A DNA stretch of 53,468 nucleotides from Deltaproteobacteria bacterium (GTDB taxonomy: Bacteria; Desulfobacterota; Dissulfuribacteria; Dissulfuribacterales; UBA3076): assembly GCA_003194485.1 (NCBI GenBank), contig PQXD01000018.1:1-53468 (forward strand). The letters are read 5' to 3'. This document shows, piece after piece, positions 34,526-42,904 of the stretch. The translations under genes were made by a program, and so were the position numbers. Positions within the stretch are counted from its first letter, which is position 1. Every line of letters begins with the position of its first letter. The notes under the pieces are model-generated. The model was given only the letters and a program-made list of their open reading frames with translations, was not told where the DNA came from and searched no databases.

Positions 34526-34996
34526 TCACTGCTTCTTGCCAAAGAAATCGTTCCATCTAAAGATGAGGGGGCTGGCGCCCTCCTTTAATTCAGCACTGTC
34601 AATAACAGAACCGATGAAAAGCGTATGATCCCCGGCCTCATAGGCATGGACTACCTCGCATTCAGCATAGGCATGAGCCGATTCCAAAACCGGAGAGCCC
34701 TTGAGGGCGTTTGTATATGATACTCCTTTGAACTTGTCGGTTTTACGCCCGCTCTTAAAACCGAAATGTCTTGCTATTTCCATTGCCTCGACCGGGAGGG
34801 CATTAATGCAAAAGTAGCCTGACTCCTTGATCAGGCCATGAGTATAACGCTGAGGAGCAATAGATGTCGCAATCATCATCGGCTTTAAAGAGACCTGTGT
34901 AACCCATGCCGCTGTCATTCCGTTTATCTTATCTCCGGACCTGACCGTCACAACTGAGACTCCTGTGGGAACAATTCTTGTGATAAGTTCCTGCAT
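34526..34996 (-). CDS. Flavin reductase-like FMN-binding protein
   Basis: The 156-residue protein has the split-barrel flavin reductase fold: IVPTGVSVVTVRSGDKINGMTAAWVTQVS, continued by KPMMIATSIAP, then FCINALPVE and the C-terminal GDHTLFIGSVIDS. Relatives reduce FMN/FAD or act with rubredoxin and flavodiiron proteins in anaerobes. No rubredoxin domain is fused here. ATG 34996 has GGAGG seven bases upstream. The TPR gene follows after 20 bp. Confidence 0.88.
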   Translation of the reverse strand: MQELITRIVPTGVSVVTVRSGDKINGMTAAWVTQVSLKPMMIATSIAPQRYTHGLIKESGYFCINALPVEAMEIARHFGFKSGRKTDKFKGVSYTNALKGSPVLESAHAYAECEVVHAYEAGDHTLFIGSVIDSAELKEGASPLIFRWNDFFGKKQ

Positions 34997-35069
34997 GAAT
35001 ATCCTCCTTTCGATCTAAAATTATAACCGACAAGAAATAAGTATCAAACGTTTCCGGTCGAGTTTCTCC

Positions 35070-35097
35070 TTGACACATTTTTCAAAATGGTTAAAAG
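35070..35097 (+). promoter_or_regulatory. Likely promoter of the tRNA-Met gene
   Basis: TTGACA (35070-35075) and a weaker TAAAAG (35092-35097) with a 16-bp spacer lie upstream of the tRNA. The expected start falls a few bases before the tRNA 5' end. Confidence 0.5.
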
Positions 35098-35111
35098 GTA
35101 TCGCACTACGT

Positions 35112-35188
35112 GGCGGTGTAGCTCAGCAGGTTAGAGCATGCGGCTCATATCCGCAGGGTCCGGGGTTCAAATCCCTGCACCGCCACCA
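35112..35188 (+). tRNA. tRNA-Met (CAT), elongator
   Basis: This 77-nt cloverleaf has acceptor GGCGGTG..CACCGCC, anticodon stem TGCGG-CTCATAT-CCGCA with anticodon CAT, T-loop GTTCAAATC and encoded CCA. The paired 1-72 position rules out initiator. A tRNA-Ile with modified CAT cannot be fully excluded by sequence. It is next to queA but not a QueA substrate. Confidence 0.9.
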
Positions 35189-35250
35189 ACTTCTATCGGT
35201 CGTATCCTGATTCACCATATTACCCTGATTAAGTCGGAGTTGCTATACAT

Positions 35251-35448
35251 ATGAAGCTTTTTCTGAGTGTAATAGGCTTACTAATGGTTGTTGAAGGACT
35301 CCCTTATTTCGCCTTTCCTGAAAAGATGCAGGTCCTTACGAGACAAATCGAGGAAATGGATCCGGATCAATTGAGATTGGTTGGTCTTGTTTCCACCTTG
35401 ATCGGCCTGGCAGTATGTTATCTTGCCCAAAGGACCGATATTTTTTAA
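35251..35448 (+). CDS. Small inner-membrane protein, YjeT/DUF2065 family
   Basis: The 65 residues form two hydrophobic helices (LFLSVIGLLMVVEGLPYFAF and LVGLVSTLIGLAVCYLA) joined by a short amphipathic stretch ending MDPDQLR. This is the DUF2065 (YjeT-like) pattern. Function is unknown; in many proteobacteria the family lies near hflKC. The stop codon overlaps the start of queA (TAATG), so the two are coupled. Confidence 0.85.
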   Translation: MKLFLSVIGLLMVVEGLPYFAFPEKMQVLTRQIEEMDPDQLRLVGLVSTLIGLAVCYLAQRTDIF

Positions 35449-36500
35449 TGACAGCAGACTTTAATCTGGTTGAATATGATTACAACTTGCCTCCTTGCCT
35501 GATCGCTCAGTATCCTTTGCCTGATCGGTCGTCTTCCCGCTTGATGGTACTCGACCGTAAAACGGGCGAACTAAGCCATCGGATCTTTCGTGACCTGTTA
35601 GATTACATTAATCCGGAGGACTGCCTTGTTCTCAACGACAGCAAGGTATTTCCAGCTCGACTTAAATGCATGAAATCAACAGGAGGGAGGGTAGAATTTT
35701 TTCTACTCCACTTTCCCAGAGAAAATGGGAATGGCGTGGCATTTGCTAAGGCCCTTTATCGCAGTTCGAAACCGGTAAGACAGGGCCAAAAGATACGATG
35801 CCGGGGGGGTCTGGAGATAGAAGTCCTTGAAGTCAATTCCGCGGGCCAGGTTGATATTAAGCTCATGTATCCGGGTGAATTATTATTAACCCTGAAATCC
35901 TGCGGAGATATTCCTCTTCCGCCATATATCAAACGTTCTCCGGTTGCTTCCGATGCAGAACAATATCAGACCATTTATGCCAGAGAGATAGGTTCGGTGG
36001 CCGCCCCTACGGCAGGACTCCATTTCACTGAAGAGCAATTACTCCTCGCCAGGGAAAAAAATATTAACATGGCATGGATAACACTCCACGTTGGTTACGG
36101 CACCTTTGCTCCGGTAAGGACATCTGACATACGTAAGCACATGATTCACCCTGAATGGATCTCGGTACCTGAAAGTACTGCGGAAAAGATAATTTCCACC
36201 CGCAAGACAGGTGGCCGGGTTATAGCAGTAGGAACAACTGTAGTCAGGGCATTAGAGGCAACAGTAAATGGTACGGATAGAATAAAGGCCTTTCAGGGAT
36301 TATGTGACCTGTATATTCTGCCCGGTCGTCGATTCCGAGTCGTTGACTGCCTGGTTACCAACTTCCACCTGCCCAGATCTTCTTTGTTAATATTAGTTTC
36401 TGCCTTTGCGGGCAGGGGCAGGATACTTCATGCCTATAAAAAGGCCGTGGATGCCGGATATAGATTTTTCAGTTACGGAGACGCAATGCTTATCATATAG
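35448..36500 (+). CDS. queA: S-adenosylmethionine:tRNA ribosyltransferase-isomerase
   Basis: The 350-residue enzyme adds the cyclopentene-type ring to preQ1-tRNA on the way to queuosine. Family blocks are YDYNLPPCLIAQYPLPDRSSSR, split across DRKTGELSHRIFRDL, VLNDSKVFPARL, PLPPYIKR, YQTIYAREIGSVAAPTAGLHF (start of block) and the C-terminal VTNFHLPRSSLLILVSAFAG. ATG 35448 is chosen because it overlaps the upstream stop (TAATG) and gives the usual N-terminus; a frame from 35415 adds 11 non-conserved residues. No tgt gene is in the window. Confidence 0.95.
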   Translation: MTADFNLVEYDYNLPPCLIAQYPLPDRSSSRLMVLDRKTGELSHRIFRDLLDYINPEDCLVLNDSKVFPARLKCMKSTGGRVEFFLLHFPRENGNGVAFAKALYRSSKPVRQGQKIRCRGGLEIEVLEVNSAGQVDIKLMYPGELLLTLKSCGDIPLPPYIKRSPVASDAEQYQTIYAREIGSVAAPTAGLHFTEEQLLLAREKNINMAWITLHVGYGTFAPVRTSDIRKHMIHPEWISVPESTAEKIISTRKTGGRVIAVGTTVVRALEATVNGTDRIKAFQGLCDLYILPGRRFRVVDCLVTNFHLPRSSLLILVSAFAGRGRILHAYKKAVDAGYRFFSYGDAMLII

Positions 36501-36555
36501 GCGAGGGAAAGAGCGTCTTTGATTGATCGTACGCGGCTGCAGCAGTTCCAATGTG

Positions 36556-36591
36556 TTGACAATCTAATCTCAAGTGGTTATGAATTAGATT
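36556..36591 (+). promoter_or_regulatory. tRNA-fMet promoter with an overlapping inverted repeat
   Basis: TTGACA (36556-36561), a 17-bp spacer and TATGAA (36579-36584) form a near-consensus sigma-70 promoter. AATCTAAT (36561-36568) pairs with ATTAGATT (36584-36591) across it, followed by a T-rich run (GCTTTTCGGTTTTTTTT). The dyad may be an operator or a weak terminator of queA. Confidence 0.65.
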
Positions 36592-36627
36592 GCTTTTCGG
36601 TTTTTTTTGAAACAAAATTCCTTCGGA

Positions 36628-36704
<77 letters not shown>

Positions 36705-36788
36705 GTAAAATCAGAGAGTTGCAGGCATTCACTTGTGGCTCTTTTTTAGTTTTGTGCCCCTAATTTTTCCTTACAGGAGGAAGGCCAA

Positions 36789-38081
36789 ATGCATCATCAT
36801 CACCTGTCCAACAGTTATTTCCAGAAGGCCGGAAAACTGATGCCGGGCGGAGTCAACAGCCCGGTCCGCGCATGCAGGTCAGTGGGCTGTGATCCTATAT
36901 TTGTCGAGAAGGGAGAGGGTTGCCGCTTATACGACGTAGATGGGAACCGGTATATCGACTATGTCTGCTCCTGGGGTCCGATGATTATCGGGCATGCACA
37001 TCCTGAGGTTAAGGCAGCGGTCGCGGAGGCCCTGGCATCCGGTACCAGTTTCGGAGCGCCGACCTGGCGTGAAGTGGCCCTGGCGCAGAAAATAGTTGAG
37101 CTTGTGCCGTCCATTGAGCAGGTGAGGCTGGTAAACTCGGGCACAGAGGCCACCATGAGCGCTGTTCGTCTGGCCAGGGGATATACGGGCCGCAAGAAAA
37201 TCCTGAAGTTTAACGGCTGTTATCACGGACATGCGGATTCCTTTCTGGTGAAAGCCGGCTCCGGAGTGGCGACCCTTGGTATCCCGGGAAGTCCTGGAGT
37301 GCCTGAAGAGGTCGTATCCAATACACTGGCTGTGCCCTTCAATGATTTGGAAGACCTCAAGACTGTCCTGGACAGAGAGGGGGATGAAATAGCAGCGGTT
37401 ATTGTGGAACCGGTCCCTGCCAATATGGGAGTGATCCCTCCAAGAGAGGACTTTCTCCCTAAACTACGTGAATGGACCGAAGAAAAGGGGATAGTGCTCA
37501 TATTTGACGAGGTGATCACCGGTTTCAGGCTGGCTCCCGGAGGAGCCCAGGAGTATTTCCGGGTAATGCCGGACCTGACATGTCTTGGAAAGATAATTGG
37601 CGGGGGATTGCCCGTAGGGGCCTATGGCGGCAAACAGGAGATAATGGAAAAGATCGCCCCAGTGGGTCCTGTCTATCAGGCAGGGACCTTGTCCGGGAAC
37701 CCGCTTGCCACGGCGGCCGGCCTTGCAACCCTTGAGGTGCTGAGCCGTCCGGGGGTCTATGAAGTCCTGGAAGAAAGGGCAGAGGCCCTGGGAAGCGGGC
37801 TTGTTGAAATTGCAGAGAGGCATGGGATAACCTGCTGTCTGCAGCGCATGGGGTCCATGATGACGACTTTCTTCGGTCAAAGAGGTCCTGTTATTGATTT
37901 TGAGGCCGCCCTTAAGTCCGATACCGATCTTTATGCCCGCTTTTTCAGGCATATGCTGGAGGAGGGTGTTTATCTGGCTCCATCCCAGTTTGAGGCAGGC
38001 TTTGTCTCTCTGGCCCATGGATGGGATGTGATTGAAGAGACTCTAAAGGATGCTGAATCCGCATTCAAGGATCTTGCTTAA
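36789..38081 (+). CDS. hemL: Glutamate-1-semialdehyde 2,1-aminomutase
   Basis: The 430-residue PLP enzyme makes 5-aminolevulinate in the C5 haem, sirohaem and cobalamin pathway. Motifs: [73 protein letters not shown] and the PLP-lysine block [16 protein letters not shown] (Lys about 267). AGGAGG lies ten bases before the ATG. The natural N-terminus MHHHHLS is a His cluster. The next gene (atpI-like) is about 210 bp on. Confidence 0.97.
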   Translation: MHHHHLSNSYFQKAGKLMPGGVNSPVRACRSVGCDPIFVEKGEGCRLYDVDGNRYIDYVCSWGPMIIGHAHPEVKAAVAEALASGTSFGAPTWREVALAQKIVELVPSIEQVRLVNSGTEATMSAVRLARGYTGRKKILKFNGCYHGHADSFLVKAGSGVATLGIPGSPGVPEEVVSNTLAVPFNDLEDLKTVLDREGDEIAAVIVEPVPANMGVIPPREDFLPKLREWTEEKGIVLIFDEVITGFRLAPGGAQEYFRVMPDLTCLGKIIGGGLPVGAYGGKQEIMEKIAPVGPVYQAGTLSGNPLATAAGLATLEVLSRPGVYEVLEERAEALGSGLVEIAERHGITCCLQRMGSMMTTFFGQRGPVIDFEAALKSDTDLYARFFRHMLEEGVYLAPSQFEAGFVSLAHGWDVIEETLKDAESAFKDLA

Positions 38082-38291
38082 GGCGTCATCATTCAATTCT
38101 TGTCTGCCTGAAGAGAACAGAAACCAGAAAGACCAATTTAATACAAATGGATTGACAGTTGTGTTTTCCTGTGCTATTTGATAATCCAATTCTTTGAGGA
38201 GGGCTTTGAGGAGTTTTTTTAATGACATAAAAAATGAATGAGGCCCCGTTCAGTACGATGTCGGCTATTGGCAGAAATGTTATGGTGATGC

Positions 38292-38585
38292 ATGGGCAGT
38301 ATAAAAGAGGAATTGGCATCGCAGTTTCGCAGCCTCAGTGTTGCCCTTACCATTTCCACATCCGTGGTTTTTTCCGTTTTTGCCGGAGCGATTACGGGGT
38401 ATTATCTGGATACCTGGCTATTTAATGGACGGACTTATCCATGGCTTACCATTATTTGCCTTTTTTTTGGTATTGCCGGAGGTATTAAGAATTTTCTGAT
38501 CCTGAGCAGACGTTTTATCAAGAAGGCCGGTGAGAGAAAAAAAGACCAGCCGGAAGAGAGAGAGGGGCATGCGCCAGAGCGTTAA
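38292..38585 (+). CDS. AtpZ/AtpI-like F0 accessory membrane protein
   Basis: The 97-residue protein has two transmembrane helices (TISTSVVFSVFAGAITGYYL and WLTIICLFFGIAGGIKNFLI) and a very basic C-terminus. This is the AtpZ/DUF-type pattern (Gly-rich helix, IAGGI.N). AtpZ proteins sit at the head of F-type ATPase operons and may help c-ring assembly or Mg2+ supply. The next gene starts 17 bp before its end. Confidence 0.8.
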   Translation: MGSIKEELASQFRSLSVALTISTSVVFSVFAGAITGYYLDTWLFNGRTYPWLTIICLFFGIAGGIKNFLILSRRFIKKAGERKKDQPEEREGHAPER

Positions 38586-38997
38586 GGCGATGTTAAGGGC
38601 AGTAATCAGCGGAGAGCTGGATAAGGGGTTTGTGAGGTATTATATGGCTGCCAATTGGCTCCTTCTGGGTCTGATGGTAGCTATAGCCACTGCAGTCTTT
38701 TCGCCTGGTATGGCCGTAGGCATCCTGGTTGGCGGGATAATAATCAATTTAAACAGCATAGGGCTTGAGCGCGATTGCAGGCGCGTACTGCGTATGCACA
38801 GTATGGTTGCCTATTATGGAGGGTTGGCTGTCAGATTGGGGCTTATTACCCTGGCAGTGCTGGCCGCCCTTCTGGTATTCCCGGAAATCTTGTCACCCGT
38901 GGGGCTCTTTATAGGCCTTTCAGTCGGGGTGATAAATTTTTATATCTTGGTATTGGCTATGATGATTTACAGAATTCGTTTTAAGGAGGCTGTCTAG
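38569..38997 (+). CDS. atpI: ATP synthase protein I-like subunit
   Basis: From ATG 38569 (GAGAGGGGC upstream, overlapping the preceding gene) the product has 142 residues and four hydrophobic helices (YYMAANWLLLGLMVAIATAV, AVGILVGGIIINLNSI, LAVRLGLITLAVLAALLVF, VGVINFYILVLAMMIY). The GGIIINLNS helix is typical of AtpI, which aids c-ring assembly. atpB follows after two bases. Confidence 0.8.
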   Translation: MRQSVKAMLRAVISGELDKGFVRYYMAANWLLLGLMVAIATAVFSPGMAVGILVGGIIINLNSIGLERDCRRVLRMHSMVAYYGGLAVRLGLITLAVLAALLVFPEILSPVGLFIGLSVGVINFYILVLAMMIYRIRFKEAV

Positions 38998-38999
38998 CC

Positions 39000-39716
39000 A
39001 TGGAACACCCTTTATTGTTTTTGAGTATATTGTTAGACGCACTTGGACTGCCTGCCTACGGGGGGGATACCGTATTTGCACAGATCCTGGCCCCACACAT
39101 GCAGTATAGTTATCTTGCCATGATTATTTGTATTGTCCTGGCCAAGGCAGCCACCAGCAGAATGGAGATGGTGCCAAGGGGTATGCAGAACGTCATGGAG
39201 ATGCTTTTGGGGGGGCTTGAGGACTTCATTACTGAACAGACCGGCGACAGGGAAAAGGCCAGGATCATTTTCCCCATGATCGCCACATTTGTCCTTTTGA
39301 TACTTATCTCCAATTACATGGGGCTGATCCCGGGTTTCCATTGTCCTACCGCCAACCTCAACGTAACATTGGGTCTCACTTCTATATCAATAGTTACATA
39401 TCACGCCCTTGGGATAAGGTTTCATGGCGTAAAATACATCAAGCACTTCATGGGAGCCGTTCCGATTATGGCCCCCATGATGTTCCCCATAGAGATTTTC
39501 AGTCACATCGGGCGTATCATTTCTCTCTCCATACGACTCTTTGGAAACATGGTATCAAAGGAGATCCTCCTTGGGATACTGTTCATGTTGGCCGGGCCCT
39601 ATCTGGCGCCTTTGCCAATCATGCTTCTGGGTTGTCTGGTGTGTGTACTTCAGACATTTATCTTTATGGTGCTCTCCATCGTGTATTCAGTGGAGGCCAT
39701 GGCAGAAGGACATTAA
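39000..39716 (+). CDS. atpB: F0F1 ATP synthase subunit a
   Basis: The 238-residue membrane protein forms the ion half-channels beside the c-ring. The essential arginine lies in ISLSIRLFGNMVSKEILL; other family blocks are LLISNYMGLIPGF and FIFMVLSIVYSVEAM. It is two bases from atpI and 68 bp upstream of atpE. The b, delta and F1 genes are not in the window, so the ATP synthase is split over at least two loci, as in many deltaproteobacteria. Confidence 0.96.
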   Translation: MEHPLLFLSILLDALGLPAYGGDTVFAQILAPHMQYSYLAMIICIVLAKAATSRMEMVPRGMQNVMEMLLGGLEDFITEQTGDREKARIIFPMIATFVLLILISNYMGLIPGFHCPTANLNVTLGLTSISIVTYHALGIRFHGVKYIKHFMGAVPIMAPMMFPIEIFSHIGRIISLSIRLFGNMVSKEILLGILFMLAGPYLAPLPIMLLGCLVCVLQTFIFMVLSIVYSVEAMAEGH

Positions 39717-39763
39717 TAATAAGGCAATAACTGAGCGAAGAAGGCCAAATTAAATATATTTAA

Positions 39764-40162
<399 letters not shown>

Positions 40163-40191
40163 GTCCGGACTAAAACCGGCAAAAGAGATCG

Positions 40192-40229
40192 AGGGCCGTG
40201 GATAATTGATTCCACGGCCCTATTTTTTT
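40192..40229 (+). terminator. Rho-independent terminator after atpE
   Basis: AGGGCCGTGGA (40192-40202) pairs perfectly with TCCACGGCCCT (40211-40221) around an 8-nt loop, followed by ATTTTTTT. It ends the hemL/atp direction; the uvrA-like stop codon on the other strand lies inside the stem. Confidence 0.92.
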
Positions 40230-42683
40230 GCCGTGTCTGGCGGGCCTTCGGCCACTATGGCCCCTCCTTCCGGTCCCCCCTTCGGTCCCAGTTCTATTAT
40301 CCAGTCCGCCAGGTCCAGGATCTCAGGCTGGTTCTCGATAAGTATTACAGAATGGCCCTGCTCAAGAAGTTCGTCCAGAACCAGGATAAATCTTTCCATG
40401 TCCCTTGGATGAAGACCGCGGGATGGCTCATCCATGATGTAGATCGTGGAGTCACGGGTCTGTTTCGCAAGCTCCCTGGCAAGCTTGAGTCGCTGGGCCT
40501 CTCCGCCTGAGAGTGTGCAGGCAGGTTGTCCGAGCTTCAGATATCCAAGCCCGATCCTTTCAATTACTTCCAGAGGGCGCCTTATCCCGGGTATCCTGGC
40601 AAAGAAACCGGCTGCATCCTTTACTGTCATATCCAGGACTTCTGCCATATTCAGCCCCTTATACCTTATTCCCAAGGCCTCCCTGTTGTAGCGCATTCCC
40701 CCGCAGAGGTCACAGGTTATCTTAATTGGAGGGAGATATTGCAGGTCCAGATCAATAGAGCCCTGGCCCCTGCACCTTTCACACCTGCCGCCCTTGCGGG
40801 TGAGGCTGAAATAGCCGGCCTTGTAGCCCCTGCTTCTGGCCTCAGGGGTCCTGGAGAAAACGGCCCTGATGCGGGTAAAAATACCCATGTATGTTGCAGG
40901 CATTGAGGACCGGGCCTTTACAAGGGGTGCCTGGTCTACAAGGATTACCTCAGGCATGGCGGATAATCCCCCCTTCAGGACCAGTTTTGTCTTTGAAGAT
41001 CTCTCTGTAGGCCTACAGCGAAGCGCATGATATAATTCATCAGTCACCAGAGTGCTCTTCCCGGAGCCCGAAACACCTGCTACACAGACCAGGCAGCCAA
41101 GAGGGAATGCCACCGTAATGTCTTTCAGGTTGTTTTTCTTTACATGGCGCAGGATTATTTGTCCATGGGATCTTCTCTTATGGCCATGCCTTTTGAGGCG
41201 TCTGCTTCCCTGAAGATGCGGTCCTGTGATGCTGTCCCGGTCTTTTGCCATATCCTCGGCCGTGCCGGAGAATATCAGATACCCTCCTTCATCTGCTGCT
41301 CCGGGACCCAACTCAATTACGTGGTCTGCCTTTCGAATGATGTCGAGGTCATGTTCCACGACTATTATTGTGTTGCCCTGATCCCTTAAATGGACGAGGT
41401 TCTGCCACAGCGCTTCCTGTTCGCGCGGATGCAGGCCTATTGTAGGCTCATCCAGTATATATAATATCCCGGTCAAGTCCCGGCCAAGCTGGGCACCCAG
41501 GCGCAGCCTCTGGATCTCTCCGCCTGACAGGGTCATAGCCGCCCGATCGAGCCTGAGATAACCAAGACCCATTTCCTCCAGGGGTTTGAGCCGCGATGAA
41601 ATGCCCTCGATAATGCGGATTCCGGCCTGAATGTTTCTAATTCCATGAAATTTTACTGAAAATTTATCAGGAAAGGAAAGCAGCCACAGGTAAGTTTTGT
41701 GTACAGACCATGTCATGAGACCGGGAAAGGTCTGGTCACCTATGCGGACACTTCGGGCAAACGGGTTCAGCCCGGTTCCTGCGCACTCCGGATAGGTTTG
41801 CCCTGATTTATTTTTGCCCTTGCCTTCGCAGGAGATACACATTCCGTCCGGGTGGCTGCAGGAAAATATCCGGGGGCTGAGAGCGGGAAAAGACGCCCGG
41901 CACTCAGGACAGACCATCTTTTCGCTAAATGTAAGCATCTCAGGCCATTTGCCCTTTTTTACGGGAAAAATCTCTATCACCACGGAACCGTTTCCCTGAC
42001 TCAAGGCCAGGGCAAGGGAATCTGCAAGGCGCGAAAGGATCCCCGGCTTCACTATCAGACGGTCCACTATCAGTTCCAGGGACTCGGGTTTATCCTCCAA
42101 TGTTACCGGGGCATCCAGGTTAAATGTTCTGCCGTCTATTCTCACCCTGAGAAAGCCGTCTTTTTTCAAGTGGTTCAGTATTTCGTCCAGGGGCATCAGG
42201 TCCATTCTTCGAGTTATGGGTGCCATCAGGATCAATCTTGTTCCCTCCGGGAGATCCAGAATCCTGTCGGCCATCTGATCCACACTGAGAGCGCTGATCT
42301 CTGTTTGGCACTCTGGACAGTGCGGCCGGCCACATGTGGCGAAAAACAGGCGCATGAAATCCGCTGTGCCAGTGAGAGTAGCCACACTGGACCTGGGGCT
42401 GCGCACAAAGGGCTTCTGCTCGAGTGCAATGGGGGGGAGGAAGGCCTTTTATTGAATCCACCAAAGGCCTGTCCCACAGGTCGACAATACGTTTTACCGC
42501 CATGCCCAGAGATTCGAGGTAGCGGTATTGACCCTCGGCAAAGAGTACATCCAGGGCCAGGCTGGATTTGCCTGAGCCTGACGGACCGGTCAGGACCGTG
42601 ATTTTCCCCAGCGGTATCGAAAGGTCAAAGCCTTTCAGATTATGTTGACGGACATTGACAATGTCTATAGTTTGATTTGTCAT
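40220..42683 (-). pseudogene. uvrA: UvrA-like excinuclease ABC subunit A, one frameshift
   Basis: ATG 42683 opens a UvrA N-terminus with Walker A VLTGPSGSGKSSLALDVLFAEG, but the frame fails after GLPPP. One extra C in the seven-C run (plus-strand G run 42431-42437) explains it: with six C the sequence reads GLPPPIALEQKPFVRSPRSS and goes on to 40220. The rest (about 735 residues) has a UvrB-binding region, Zn-type pairs (CPEC, CISCEGKG; CERCRGQG, CDLCGG), LSGGEIQRLRLGAQLG, a second Walker A AGVSGSGKSTLV, LSGGEAQRLKLA and Walker Bs. The restored length of about 820 is shorter than E. coli UvrA (940). The loss is in the first insertion domain before the LSGGE signature, so it may be a UvrA paralogue. 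Error in the homopolymer is possible. Confidence 0.8.
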
Positions 42684-42706
42684 ACGCTATTTATGTATGT
42701 TATAAG
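42677..42706 (+). promoter_or_regulatory. Likely selC promoter
   Basis: TTGTCA (42677-42682) and TATAAG (42701-42706), 18-bp spacer, lie 42 bp upstream of the tRNA. The -35 box overlaps the start codon of the divergent uvrA-like gene. Confidence 0.5.
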
Positions 42707-42747
42707 CTCGTCTTGACAAGAAAGGAGAAAGACCGTACAGAATGCCT

Positions 42748-42845
42748 GGAAGCGGAAAGGGCACTGGTGGCCCTCCCGGACTTCAAATCCGGTGCACCGG
42801 GTGAAGAGCTCGGTGGGTGGGTTCGATTCCCATGCGCTTCCGCCA
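42748..42845 (+). tRNA. selC: tRNA-Sec (TCA), selenocysteine tRNA
   Basis: This is a 98-nt tRNA with the features of selC: a long acceptor/T axis (GGAAGCG..CGCTTCC), an extended D-stem, anticodon loop CTTCAAA with anticodon TCA, a long variable arm (GTGCACCGGGTGAAGAGCTC region) and T-loop GTTCGATTCC. Discriminator G and encoded CCA follow. It shows that the cell inserts Sec at UGA, which supports the candidate selenoprotein at 46.0 kb. selA, selB and selD are not in the window. Confidence 0.96.
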
Positions 42846-42904
42846 TCTGATTTCAGGAGGTTGCGGCTTATCGCCCGTTGCCCCTTTTTGTCTCCGGGCT
42901 TCGC

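Noticed and set aside
35112-35188. tRNA-Ile with lysidine (CAT)
   Set aside because: The body and acceptor (GGCGGTG, A discriminator) fit elongator Met better; no conflicting evidence beyond the shared anticodon.
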